Shown piece after piece: positions 35,032 to 43,450 of a stretch of DNA of 64,000 bases. The DNA is from Anaerolineae bacterium (GTDB lineage: Bacteria > Chloroflexota > Anaerolineae > Aggregatilineales > Phototrophicaceae): positions 1 to 64,000 of the forward strand of contig JALOOG010000012.1 of NCBI GenBank assembly GCA_025454525.1, given 5' to 3'. Position numbers and translations under genes: made by a program. Position 1 is the stretch's first letter; each line of letters opens with the position of its first letter. Below the pieces are notes generated by a model that was given only the letters and a program-made list of their open reading frames with translations, was not told where the DNA came from and did not search any database.

Positions 35032-35919
35032 TTAAACCCGAATACCGGCCGATCGAGCGCGGGTTAAGATCGTGTTGGCTGCGCGGATCATCGGCATATC
35101 CACCATTTTCCCCTCAAACACAAACACCCCGACTCCATTGATTTGATGTTCTTCATGTGAGGCGATCAACCGGCGTGCGCGGTCAATTTGAGTGGCGGTG
35201 GGTGTAAAGACTTGTTGAATGACTCCGACTTGACGCGGGTGAATCGCTAATTTTCCGGTATAACCCATTTGCGCGGATCGTTCAGTTTCAGCGGATAAGA
35301 GCGCGTCATCTGCCCGTAGATCGATAAACGGGGTATCGATCGCTTGTAAATCAAAGGCCTTGGCATGTAAAACCACCGCGCTTTTTGCGTAAAAACCTTC
35401 CCACCCGTCCGATGTGCGAATCGCCCCCATATCTCCGGCGAGATCCTCCGCACCAAAACACAAAGCGCGTAAGCGAGGACTCGCTTGTGCGATCTCGCGC
35501 AAATTGACCACCCCTCGCGCAGTTTCGATCAATGCGAGTAAGATCGTGCTGTGTTCGGCGATTTGATACTGATGTTCGAGTTCAGTGAGTCGTTGATCGA
35601 TCACCTGAAGTTGTTCAGGGGTTTCCACTTTGGGGATCATGTAACCCTGTGGACGGCCCGCAAAGGTGAGTAGGAGATCATCCTGAAACAAACGATCATC
35701 GGTGACAGGATTGATCCGGACTAAACACTCGCTATTGCCAAAAGTGATCTCTTGCAAAGCGGTTCGGGTGACATCCCGCGCCAGAGCCTTGTTGCTAACT
35801 GCTACGCCGTCTTCCAGATCCATGATGATCGAATCGACTTCAAGGTGTGCGCCTTTTTCGATCTTGCGCCGATCATCGCCGGGCATAAACAACAAGGCGC
35901 GGCGGGTGTCAATGGGCAT
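35032..35919 (-). CDS. HpcH/HpaI-type CoA-ester lyase (CitE-like)
   Basis: 295-residue TIM barrel. RRALLFMPGDD at the start, SIIMDLEDGVAVSNK, Mg-binding Glu in ALIETARGVVNL and Asp in CFGAEDLAGDMG. The family includes malyl-CoA, citramalyl-CoA and citrate lyase beta subunits, which split beta-hydroxyacyl-CoA into acetyl- or propionyl-CoA and a ketoacid. The single gene cannot be placed in one pathway. ATG lies three bases after the response-regulator stop, with AAGGAAG upstream: strict coupling. Confidence 0.9.
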   Translation of the reverse strand: MPIDTRRALLFMPGDDRRKIEKGAHLEVDSIIMDLEDGVAVSNKALARDVTRTALQEITFGNSECLVRINPVTDDRLFQDDLLLTFAGRPQGYMIPKVETPEQLQVIDQRLTELEHQYQIAEHSTILLALIETARGVVNLREIAQASPRLRALCFGAEDLAGDMGAIRTSDGWEGFYAKSAVVLHAKAFDLQAIDTPFIDLRADDALLSAETERSAQMGYTGKLAIHPRQVGVIQQVFTPTATQIDRARRLIASHEEHQINGVGVFVFEGKMVDMPMIRAANTILTRARSAGIRV

Positions 35920-35922
35920 CGC

Positions 35923-36603
35923 TTAATCTTCCTTAACCCCATGTGAGGGGACGACTTCTTTAATGTTATGTTTCACGGCATACGCGGCCGCTTCAGCGCG
36001 ATTGGCTGCACCGATCTTGGCAAGGACACTACTCACATAATTTCGCACCGTGCCTTCACCTAAGTAAAGTTTGACCGCGATTTGACGGTTCGTCAAGCCT
36101 TCGGCCACCAAGGCCAACACCGATAGCTCTTGTGGCGTGAGATTGGCAAATGCAGCCACTTGTTGCGCCTCGTTGATCTTTCGCATTTCTGTGAAAACAG
36201 TGCTAGTCATCGCGGGGTCAAGCATCCCTTCACCGCGGCTGACTCGCTCAATCGCGTGCATTAACTCGTTATCCCCGATCCGCTTTAACACATAACCGGA
36301 TGCGCCGGCTTGGATCGCCGCAAACAACAATTCATCTTCGGCATACGAAGTCAGCATAATGACTCGGCAGGAAGGCACGTTCTGTACAATCTCACGACAC
36401 GCTTGAATGCCCGAAATTCCCGGCATCCGTACATCCAAGATGGCCACATCCGGATGATGATGTTTGGCTTGTGAGATCGCCTCTTCACCGGTAGACGCTT
36501 CAGCGATGACTCGGAAGTTAGGTTGCCGTTCCACTAAGGCACGTAACCCGGCCCGAACGACAGAATGATCATCGGCAATGAGAATTTGCACTGTACCGGA
36601 CAT
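35923..36603 (-). CDS. NarL/LuxR-type response regulator
   Basis: 226 residues. Receiver domain (1-120) with LIADDH, phosphorylated Asp in DVAILDVRMPG and conserved Lys in GYVLKRIG; LuxR helix-turn-helix (about 155-215) with LTPQELSVLALVAEGLTNRQ. ATG 36603 is used: longer frames run into the divergent kinase gene. It heads the operon 36603 to 33093. Its kinase partner is almost certainly the divergent product at 36662. Confidence 0.93.
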   Translation of the reverse strand: MSGTVQILIADDHSVVRAGLRALVERQPNFRVIAEASTGEEAISQAKHHHPDVAILDVRMPGISGIQACREIVQNVPSCRVIMLTSYAEDELLFAAIQAGASGYVLKRIGDNELMHAIERVSRGEGMLDPAMTSTVFTEMRKINEAQQVAAFANLTPQELSVLALVAEGLTNRQIAVKLYLGEGTVRNYVSSVLAKIGAANRAEAAAYAVKHNIKEVVPSHGVKED

Positions 36604-36626
36604 ATTGTGAGATCTTTCGCTATAAT
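36597..36626 (+). promoter_or_regulatory. Promoter of the sensor kinase gene
   Basis: CGGACA (36597-36602) and perfect TATAAT (36621-36626) separated by 18 bases; the kinase ATG is at 36662. The -35 box overlaps the start codon of the divergent response regulator, so initiation of the two could interfere. Confidence 0.42.
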
Positions 36627-36661
36627 GGGTTGCAAAACTTAAGCATATTCTAGTGATACTG

Positions 36662-37813
36662 ATGATGACTAGTGACAAAACTCCTACTTTAGACATGCAG
36701 TTCGTCCTAAACCAATTAAAAAGCATCGCTTCGGCCGTCATGCACGCCGCGGAAGCTCAGACCTTAGAACAAGTCTTGGAACAGATCGCCCATGTCGCCC
36801 GTGATCTGATTGGGACTCGGTATGCTGCCTTAGGCATCCCAAGTCAAAATGATACTTTATTGTACTTTAAATTTGCCGGAATTTCGCCAGAAGAAGCCAG
36901 TTACATGGATCATCTGCCGCATGGACACGGGCTTTTGGGCGCGGTGATGCGGGAACGTGAGACGATCTTAGTAGAACATATTGATCAAGACTCGCGTTCG
37001 AGTGGGTTTCCGGCTGGACATCCTGTGATGGATCGCTTTCTAGGCGCACCGATTCAAGTGAGTGAAGAATTATTCGGGATGCTTTATCTCTGTGATCGTT
37101 TAGATGGTCAACCCTTCAATGAGCAGGATCAATGGCTAATTGAAACCCTTGCAGGGTATGCCGCCTTAGCGATTGCAGGCACCCGCTTGCGCGAAAAACA
37201 ACAGCGTTTAACGTTGTTGGAAGAACGTGAACGGATCAGCATGGAATTACATGACGGGGTGATCCAATCACTTTACGCAGTTGGGATGCACCTTGAATTG
37301 TTACGCACAGGCAATCGTCCGATCAATGGTGAGTTAAGCGTGGTGGTCGAAGAACTGAACCATGTGATCGATGATATTCGTGATTACATCATGAACCTGA
37401 AGAAGCAACGCAATACGCATCAGACCATTCGTGAGTGTTTACATAATCTGGTGCGTCGTTTGCATGTCCCGAATACGATCGCAGTCTACATTGATGCGCC
37501 GGAAACCATGCCCGCTTTCACCGAAACCACTTTTGAGTCGATCTGTCAGATCGTTTATGAGGCCGTGAGCAATTCGGTACGCCATGCACACGCTAAACAG
37601 ATCAACATCACCGCCTTACAAAACGAAAATCTGTTGATGATCAATATCAAAGACGACGGCATCGGCTTTGATACCAGTCAGATCGATAAATTTACCGGAC
37701 TCGGTTTAGAGCATATTCGTCAACGCGCACAAAATCACGGTGGACTGATTAATATTGAAAGTGAAAGTGGTCAAGGAACACGCCTAACCGTGACGATTCC
37801 AGTAAAAGTGTGA
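36662..37813 (+). CDS. GAF-domain sensor histidine kinase (HisKA_3, NarL partner)
   Basis: About 383 residues. GAF sensor domain (about 30-185), dimerisation helix with phospho-His in RERISMELHDGVIQSLYAVG, and HATPase_c with N-box VYEAVSNSVRHA, G1 DDGIGFD and G2 GLGLEHIRQRA. No transmembrane segment, so it senses a cytoplasmic signal (small molecule, redox or gas). ATG 36662 or 36665 is likelier than GTG 36653. Forms a two-component system with the divergent LuxR regulator. Confidence 0.93.
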   Translation: MMTSDKTPTLDMQFVLNQLKSIASAVMHAAEAQTLEQVLEQIAHVARDLIGTRYAALGIPSQNDTLLYFKFAGISPEEASYMDHLPHGHGLLGAVMRERETILVEHIDQDSRSSGFPAGHPVMDRFLGAPIQVSEELFGMLYLCDRLDGQPFNEQDQWLIETLAGYAALAIAGTRLREKQQRLTLLEERERISMELHDGVIQSLYAVGMHLELLRTGNRPINGELSVVVEELNHVIDDIRDYIMNLKKQRNTHQTIRECLHNLVRRLHVPNTIAVYIDAPETMPAFTETTFESICQIVYEAVSNSVRHAHAKQINITALQNENLLMINIKDDGIGFDTSQIDKFTGLGLEHIRQRAQNHGGLINIESESGQGTRLTVTIPVKV

Positions 37814-37894
37814 TTTAAGTCACCGTTCTTGAATTACCTTTGTTGTGACAAGCTGGGTTATGATAGACCTAAAATACAGCCAAAGGGGTATTTT

Positions 37895-38332
37895 ATGTTG
37901 AATAACTTTACAGTAAAAGAATGGATGACCAGTCCGGTTATTACGGTGACACCAGACACAACCTTAAGCGCCGCCCATCAATTGATGAAAGACAAGAACG
38001 TGCGGCGCTTAATGGTGGTCGAAAATGAGAAATTGGTGGGTGTGATCACCAAAGGGGATGTGCGTGAAGCCAGTCCTTCCGATGCAACCTCGCTTAGCAT
38101 TTGGGAATTGAACTATTTGTGGGCGCAATTGACGGTCGAAAAGGTCATGACTCGTCAAATTTTGAAAGTAAATTCTCATGATCCCATTAGCAAAGTAGCT
38201 CGCCTAATGTTGGAAAATAAGGTGAGTGGCCTTCCAGTGATGGATGAAAACGATCGCCTCGTCGGGGTGATCACCGAGTCCGACATCTTCAGGATGTTAG
38301 TCATCACTTCCGAACAAGTAAGCCAATCCTAA
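37895..38332 (+). CDS. CBS-domain pair protein 1
   Basis: 145 residues containing two CBS motifs: VKEWMTSPVITVTPDTTLSA (first) and VEKVMTRQILKVNSHDPISK (second), each followed by the VVENEKLVGVITKGDV / VMDENDRLVGVITESDI pattern. Stand-alone CBS pairs bind adenosyl nucleotides and act as energy sensors. The start at ATG 37895 follows AAAGGGG; an upstream in-frame start adds 22 unlike residues. Confidence 0.9.
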   Translation: MLNNFTVKEWMTSPVITVTPDTTLSAAHQLMKDKNVRRLMVVENEKLVGVITKGDVREASPSDATSLSIWELNYLWAQLTVEKVMTRQILKVNSHDPISKVARLMLENKVSGLPVMDENDRLVGVITESDIFRMLVITSEQVSQS

Positions 38333-38365
38333 CAAATTGAAGTTGGTCAGTGAAGGAAAATAACG

Positions 38366-38782
38366 ATGAATGTGGTAGACATCATGACCCATAAACCGGT
38401 GACGATCCGAGCTGACCAGTCACTCGCCCGCGCTTTAACCCTCATGCAAGAAGTGGGATGCCGTCATCTGCCTGTCATCAGTCATGACGGCCATTTAATC
38501 GGCGTGATTAGTGATCGGGATTGTCGCACGGTGATGAATTCGCCTTTAGTCGATCAAAACCCGGATGACTTGTTAACCCGCACCGCGGTGCGTAACGCCA
38601 TGTCCGCCGCGCCGATCGCCACAGAACCGCATTGCAGTGCGGCCGAAGCCGCCCGTTTGATGTTAGAAAATCATATCGGTTGTTTGCCCGTCATGCGCGG
38701 TGAGACGATCGTCGGTATTGTCACCACCTCTGACATCATGATGGCCTTTGTCCGTATGCAAACCGGCCAACTTGAAATGTAA
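38366..38782 (+). CDS. CBS-domain pair protein 2
   Basis: 138 residues with two CBS motifs, VVDIMTHKPVTIRADQSLAR and VRNAMSAAPIATEPHCSAAE, ending in the usual VGIVTTSDIM. It has only general similarity to the preceding CBS protein. AAGGA lies before ATG 38366. The two genes sit 33 bases apart and end at a common terminator, so they probably act or are regulated together. Confidence 0.9.
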   Translation: MNVVDIMTHKPVTIRADQSLARALTLMQEVGCRHLPVISHDGHLIGVISDRDCRTVMNSPLVDQNPDDLLTRTAVRNAMSAAPIATEPHCSAAEAARLMLENHIGCLPVMRGETIVGIVTTSDIMMAFVRMQTGQLEM

Positions 38783-38784
38783 CC

Positions 38785-38816
38785 AACGGGACAGATTCAC
38801 CAGAGTCTGTCCCGTT
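38785..38816 (+). terminator. Rho-independent terminator after the CBS genes
   Basis: Perfect 11-bp stem AACGGGACAGA / TCTGTCCCGTT, ten-base loop, followed by AAATTTTCC, three bases after the stop at 38782. Confidence 0.8.
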
Positions 38817-38891
38817 AAATTTTCCTTTGCGTGATCTCACGTTTTGATGTTAAGATTCCGAACGCTATTGTTTGACCGTCAAGGGATGTTC

Positions 38892-40784
38892 ATGCTGTAT
38901 CGGATCGGACTCATCGTAATCGTGATCGGGTTGTGTGCTTGTGGGGCCGCCCCTACAGAGCCATTGCCTACCTTAGTCATTCTGCAAACCGCATCGCCAA
39001 CCCCATTACCGCAACTTTTGGCATTTTGGCAACCTGTCACCGGATCACTTTCGGCGGATGCAACTTCCCAAGCTTGGGTCTTTAACGCTGAACAAGGGGA
39101 TCAAATTGCCCTTCGCGCCATTGGACGCGGTATCACCTTGACCTTACGCCTATACGATCCTACGGACACCTTGATCCGCGAAGGCGGAAGTATTCAAATG
39201 GCCTTACCAGTGACGGGGGAATATCGCGTCCAAGTGATCGGTACAGGGGACGGCAGTTATGAATTGGGCCTTAGTTACACCGATCGCGAAAATTCGGGAA
39301 TTGTCACGTCTACTCCGATTCCAGAAGTGGTCGGAGTCCCCACCCCGCCGCCGATTCCAGTCGATTTAGGCGCATTTATCGCACAATTAACCAACGGTGA
39401 AACGATCGGCGGGACGCTCACCGTCAACGATAACAATCACGTTTACACCTTTAACGGGATCGCGGGTCAATATATCACGTTAACGCTTGCACGGGTTTCG
39501 GGGGCCATATCCCCGTTACTTACCCTGTACAATCCAACCGGTGAAGTGATCGCGGTAGATGCCAACAGTGGCAATAACAGCGATGCCCTCTTGCGAAGCA
39601 TTTTATTGTCGGAAAATGGGATTTATGCCGTACAGGCCTCTGGTCGCGGTTTTGAAGGGGTTTATTCGATCGCGTTTCAAGCCACCGATGCGCCTGTTCC
39701 GATCACACCCACACTGATTATTGAACCTTCTCCGACTCGGTTTATTCCTCAACTCACTCCCGTGATCGATGCCGCGGACTTTGATGATAAATTACGCGAT
39801 CATCTGCCTGTACGGGCCAATTTAGCCCGACCCGCTGCGGTCAACCGACATCTTTTTGATGCAACCTCAGGGGATGTGATCACGCTAGGCGTACAACCTA
39901 CGGAGGAGTCCGCGGTGATCCCGCGCCTTGAATTAATCGATCCCAACGGATTGATCATCGCCACTGTAGACGGCGATCGCTCTCCTACCGATCGTTCCGC
40001 GTTAATTTCGCAGCTTCAGTTGGCCGAAACCGGTACCTATACCGTGTTTGTGAGCGCATTAGGCGAGTCTTTCGGAGAATACATCATCTCGTATGGTTTC
40101 GGCGCGACTCGTGACAATTGGATGCGTGGGCCGGTGTATGTGGATCGCCCAAATGAAGGGGAGATCGTACAGGTCGGGATTCGGGATGTGTGGTATCTGC
40201 ATTTAGAAGCCGGGGATGTGATCAGCGCTTCGGTGATGCCTTCGGCGGGTATTCTCGATCCGGTGTTAGAACTGGTCACGCGGGACGGCACATTGTTAGG
40301 CATTGACAACGGATCAGGCGAAAACGGTGCATCGGTGATCAACGGGGTGCAGATTCCTCAAACGGATCTCTATTATTTGCGGGTGCGTCCGGCGCAAAAT
40401 GAGTCCCTAGGGCGTTACGAGTTGACTTGGCGTTATGTGAGCGTTGCCCCCACTGCGACTCCTCCACAGGGAATCGCACGCTTGATGAGTATTACCGATC
40501 AAGTGGCCGATAGTGCTTATCAATTTTATCCGTTCTATGGGCGTGCCGATCAACGGATTCGCATCAGCATCATCGCCGAATTTGGCAGCGATTTTGATCC
40601 GGTGAGCGCGTTATTAGATCCGAATGCGGTGGTGATCGCTTCCGGAGATGATAGCCCTAATAGCTTAAATCCGGTCTATGAAGTCACCCTTCCGGCGGAC
40701 GGTACCTATACCGTCCGCGTGAATGGGTATCTAAAAGGCGGTAACTTTGACCTGATCGTAGAAGAGTTGATCGCGATCAGGTAG
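38892..40784 (+). CDS. Lipoprotein with repeated PPC-like beta domains
   Basis: 630 residues. Signal peptide with lipobox ending GLCAC, so Cys20 or so would be acylated. The rest is built of about five beta-sandwich units of the bacterial pre-peptidase C-terminal (PPC) type, each with the phrases (T)LRLYDP..., LYNPTGEVIAVDAN, LIDPNGLIIATVDG, and GTYTVxVxG. Thr/Pro linkers separate some units. No catalytic domain is seen; likely a surface binding or structural protein. ATG 38892 is six bases after AAGGG. The 3' end overlaps the convergent esterase-like gene by eight bases. Confidence 0.85.
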   Translation: MLYRIGLIVIVIGLCACGAAPTEPLPTLVILQTASPTPLPQLLAFWQPVTGSLSADATSQAWVFNAEQGDQIALRAIGRGITLTLRLYDPTDTLIREGGSIQMALPVTGEYRVQVIGTGDGSYELGLSYTDRENSGIVTSTPIPEVVGVPTPPPIPVDLGAFIAQLTNGETIGGTLTVNDNNHVYTFNGIAGQYITLTLARVSGAISPLLTLYNPTGEVIAVDANSGNNSDALLRSILLSENGIYAVQASGRGFEGVYSIAFQATDAPVPITPTLIIEPSPTRFIPQLTPVIDAADFDDKLRDHLPVRANLARPAAVNRHLFDATSGDVITLGVQPTEESAVIPRLELIDPNGLIIATVDGDRSPTDRSALISQLQLAETGTYTVFVSALGESFGEYIISYGFGATRDNWMRGPVYVDRPNEGEIVQVGIRDVWYLHLEAGDVISASVMPSAGILDPVLELVTRDGTLLGIDNGSGENGASVINGVQIPQTDLYYLRVRPAQNESLGRYELTWRYVSVAPTATPPQGIARLMSITDQVADSAYQFYPFYGRADQRIRISIIAEFGSDFDPVSALLDPNAVVIASGDDSPNSLNPVYEVTLPADGTYTVRVNGYLKGGNFDLIVEELIAIR

Positions 40785-41970
40785 CCGACACTTCCCCCGG
40801 ATATGCCCATGATAACGCTTCCGGCACGATACTACGGAAACCGACCAAGCCATGACCGCTGCCTAATTCGGCGTATTTATAAGCGGTATCGGCGCGCTTT
40901 TCCAAAATTTGCCGGAGCGTTTGTGCCGGATTGTAAAACCGTGAACGTGCTTCATAACGTCCCACCGATTGGAAGATCCGTCGGGGTAACAACCGTGCTT
41001 GATCGAAACGTGTTGCATAGGTTTCTAGCAATTCTTCCGCGATCCCTTTGCCTAATGGCGGCGATAACATGATCAATTGTGAGAACACCGCCGGATTTAA
41101 CAGGGCCGCATGAGCCGCCGCGATCGCACTCACTGCCACACCACCGACTCCTAAATTGGTGGGATCAACGCGATATTGGGCTTGCAAGAAGGGGAGTAGT
41201 TCGGTGAGGGTGAAGAAATAATGCCGATCGTTGCTCACATAGGTCTTGATCCGGTCACTTTGATCGCCACTTTGGATCATCGCGATTATCACCGGCCGCA
41301 TCCGCCCATGTTTGATCAGCGCGTCCGCCACATGGGGGATTTGCATTGTCCCGATCGCCCATTGCCCATCGTTGAGGATCAAGAGGGGATAGGCTTGTTT
41401 GTTATGCTCATACCCCGGTGGGGTATAGACCCATAACTTGCGCCCCGTGAAATTTAATTGTGCGCTGTTGATCTGATGCTCAAATACGCGGCCTTTGGGG
41501 ACTCGTGATAATTTTGCCCAATCGGGAAATGACCGCGCCGCGGACATCCGTAACACCGACACATCCATTTGTTGCGTTTTCATGCGGATCGGGTTATACG
41601 GATCGGCCATCCAAAAGTTTTTGATCCGTTGCACAATATCGCGTTCTTGGGCGATCGGGGTCATCGGATCGTTCACCACAATCAGATAATCCAACAGATC
41701 ATCCTCTTGAAAGGTGAGGGTGACATACCAGAGTGATGTTCCGGCGAGGTTTTGCATTGGTACAAACGGCGGATCGCTTTTGACGTTATCAAGGTTGACG
41801 GCCACACTTTTTGCGCCCGATCGTGCATAGATAAATGTCGCTTTACGCCCCTCAACCCACGGAAAATTCGGATGTTCTCGTAACAACGCATTTACAAGGG
41901 GTTGACGTTGCTCTAGCGGTGTTTCCAGCGCATCGGCAAGAAATCGTTCAAAAGAAGACCATTTTGGCAT
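40777..41970 (-). CDS. Esterase-D/enterochelin-esterase-fold protein lacking the usual Ser nucleophile
   Basis: 397 residues. N-terminal beta domain (about 60-150, like the Ig domain of Fes-type esterases) and alpha/beta-hydrolase domain (about 170-395) with LWVYTPPGYEHNKQAYPLL, LNDGQWA and a C-terminal SGHGLVGFR carrying the expected His. Where family members read GGHSMGG the protein reads GGVAVSA; with spacing to the next Pro unchanged, Ala replaces the nucleophile Ser. It may be inactive or use the Ser two residues later. The start at 41970 has AAGGAG ten bases upstream. Divergent from the O-antigen-ligase gene. Confidence 0.8.
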   Translation of the reverse strand: MPKWSSFERFLADALETPLEQRQPLVNALLREHPNFPWVEGRKATFIYARSGAKSVAVNLDNVKSDPPFVPMQNLAGTSLWYVTLTFQEDDLLDYLIVVNDPMTPIAQERDIVQRIKNFWMADPYNPIRMKTQQMDVSVLRMSAARSFPDWAKLSRVPKGRVFEHQINSAQLNFTGRKLWVYTPPGYEHNKQAYPLLILNDGQWAIGTMQIPHVADALIKHGRMRPVIIAMIQSGDQSDRIKTYVSNDRHYFFTLTELLPFLQAQYRVDPTNLGVGGVAVSAIAAAHAALLNPAVFSQLIMLSPPLGKGIAEELLETYATRFDQARLLPRRIFQSVGRYEARSRFYNPAQTLRQILEKRADTAYKYAELGSGHGLVGFRSIVPEALSWAYPGEVSAT

Positions 41971-42049
41971 CAGCGCTGCGCTCCTTATGCTAAACTGAAG
42001 TGATCTATCTAAATCAGCAAAAGCATAACACATCGCTTCTCGTTTTGGT

Positions 42050-43408
42050 GTGAGTATTTGGGGAAATGTCCGTTTGTTTAGACGATTTTGGCCGATTCAA
42101 TTTGGGATTCTGCTCACTTTTTTAGCTGTTCCGATCTGGTATCGCTTTGGCGAAGCGCCGTGGGGAGTCACACCGTTTTATTTCACCCGTTTTCTGATCC
42201 TGATCCCGCTTACACTCACCGTGATCCTCTGGTTTCTGTTGGGAATGCCCGGGATTCGTCGCTTTCTAGAGGATAAATTACGGGTGATTCTGTTTATCGC
42301 GTTATTTGCTTATGCGCTATGGTCGTATGCGTCGGGTGGATGGGCGTTTATGCGCGTGGATCAACCAGATCTTGCCCTAAACATCAGTTTACAATTTGCG
42401 CTAGTGGTGCTTTTTTGCTTGGTAATCGCTTGTAGTCAGATCCCGCCGCGTTGGGTGATCCTTGTGTTGATCGTTGGTCTCATCTGGAGCGTAGCGATCG
42501 GCGGCGCGCAAGTGGCGTTACAGCGTTCTTTGGGTTGGCAACACTTGGGCGAATTTCCGCTTGATCCCGCTTTATCGGGGATCAGTGTGATCCAAGTAGA
42601 TGATCAGCGTTGGCTGCGTCCCTATGCTTTATTGCCACATCCGAATCCTTTAGCGGGATTTTTGGGAGTCGCGTTATTGGCATTGATTGCTCCCTTGACC
42701 GATCCGCGTCCGCTGATCCGGTGGAGCGCACACGCGATCTTGATCATCGGATTATGGGGTTTACTGCTCACTTTTTCGCGGGGGGCTTGGTTGGCCTTGT
42801 TAGGGGCGGGCGTGTTTCTCTTGCCGCTGTTATGGCGCTTAGATCGTTTACGTTTGACCTTCCCCTTGATCATCGCCACAATGACCGCCGTCTGTTTTTT
42901 TTTGATCTATCAACCCTTGATCTTGACTCGTGCCGGAATTGATCAAGAGGGACAACCCGAAAATACCGAATTGTATTCGATCGGTGAGCGCGCCCTGTTA
43001 AGTCAATTGGCGGTGCGTACCATTCGTGATTATCCGTTGGTGGGAGTCGGCGCGGGCAATTTTCCGTGGCGGGCCAGTTATTACTTTTATGAAGATCGCA
43101 TCCGACTCCGCGGCAATCATGTGCATCAGGTCTGGTTATCGGTCTGGGCCGAAACGGGATTGATCGGCTTTATCTTGTTAAATATCGCGTTGATTGCGGG
43201 GTTTGAGAGCGCTTTAGGCCAAATTCGTCTGAAATCTAAGGATGCGATCGGCCGCGCCGTGTTGTTAGCGGGTGTGATCGCGCTCACCTTGATCGGCTTA
43301 TTTGATTATTACCCATATACCTTGCCCCAATTTCAAATTTTATGGTGGGGGTTGTTGGCAGTGGTGATCAGCCCTGATCCTGAAATAGCGAGTCCCGTCC
43401 CTGCATGA
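42050..43408 (+). CDS. O-antigen ligase/polymerase-like (Wzy/WaaL) membrane protein
   Basis: 452 residues with ten or more transmembrane helices. The large periplasmic loop before the last helices contains LAVRTIRDYPLVGVGAGNFPW and RGNHVHQVWLSVWAETGL, the Wzy_C signature (G-x-G-x-x-N-x-W and H-x-x-x-x). It transfers or polymerises lipid-linked glycans at the cell surface. The start is GTG 42050. The neighbouring GT4, GT9 and surface lipoprotein genes fit an envelope role, though no undecaprenyl-glycan cluster is visible. Confidence 0.85.
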   Translation: MSIWGNVRLFRRFWPIQFGILLTFLAVPIWYRFGEAPWGVTPFYFTRFLILIPLTLTVILWFLLGMPGIRRFLEDKLRVILFIALFAYALWSYASGGWAFMRVDQPDLALNISLQFALVVLFCLVIACSQIPPRWVILVLIVGLIWSVAIGGAQVALQRSLGWQHLGEFPLDPALSGISVIQVDDQRWLRPYALLPHPNPLAGFLGVALLALIAPLTDPRPLIRWSAHAILIIGLWGLLLTFSRGAWLALLGAGVFLLPLLWRLDRLRLTFPLIIATMTAVCFFLIYQPLILTRAGIDQEGQPENTELYSIGERALLSQLAVRTIRDYPLVGVGAGNFPWRASYYFYEDRIRLRGNHVHQVWLSVWAETGLIGFILLNIALIAGFESALGQIRLKSKDAIGRAVLLAGVIALTLIGLFDYYPYTLPQFQILWWGLLAVVISPDPEIASPVPA

Positions 43409-43450
43409 TACAATCGCACGCATAAATGCTCTATTTCAGAAGGATTCCCA

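Noticed and set aside
43409-43450. Glycine riboswitch before the SHMT-GcvT gene
   Set aside because: The gap is only 42 bases, too short for a glycine aptamer, and no typical stems are seen.
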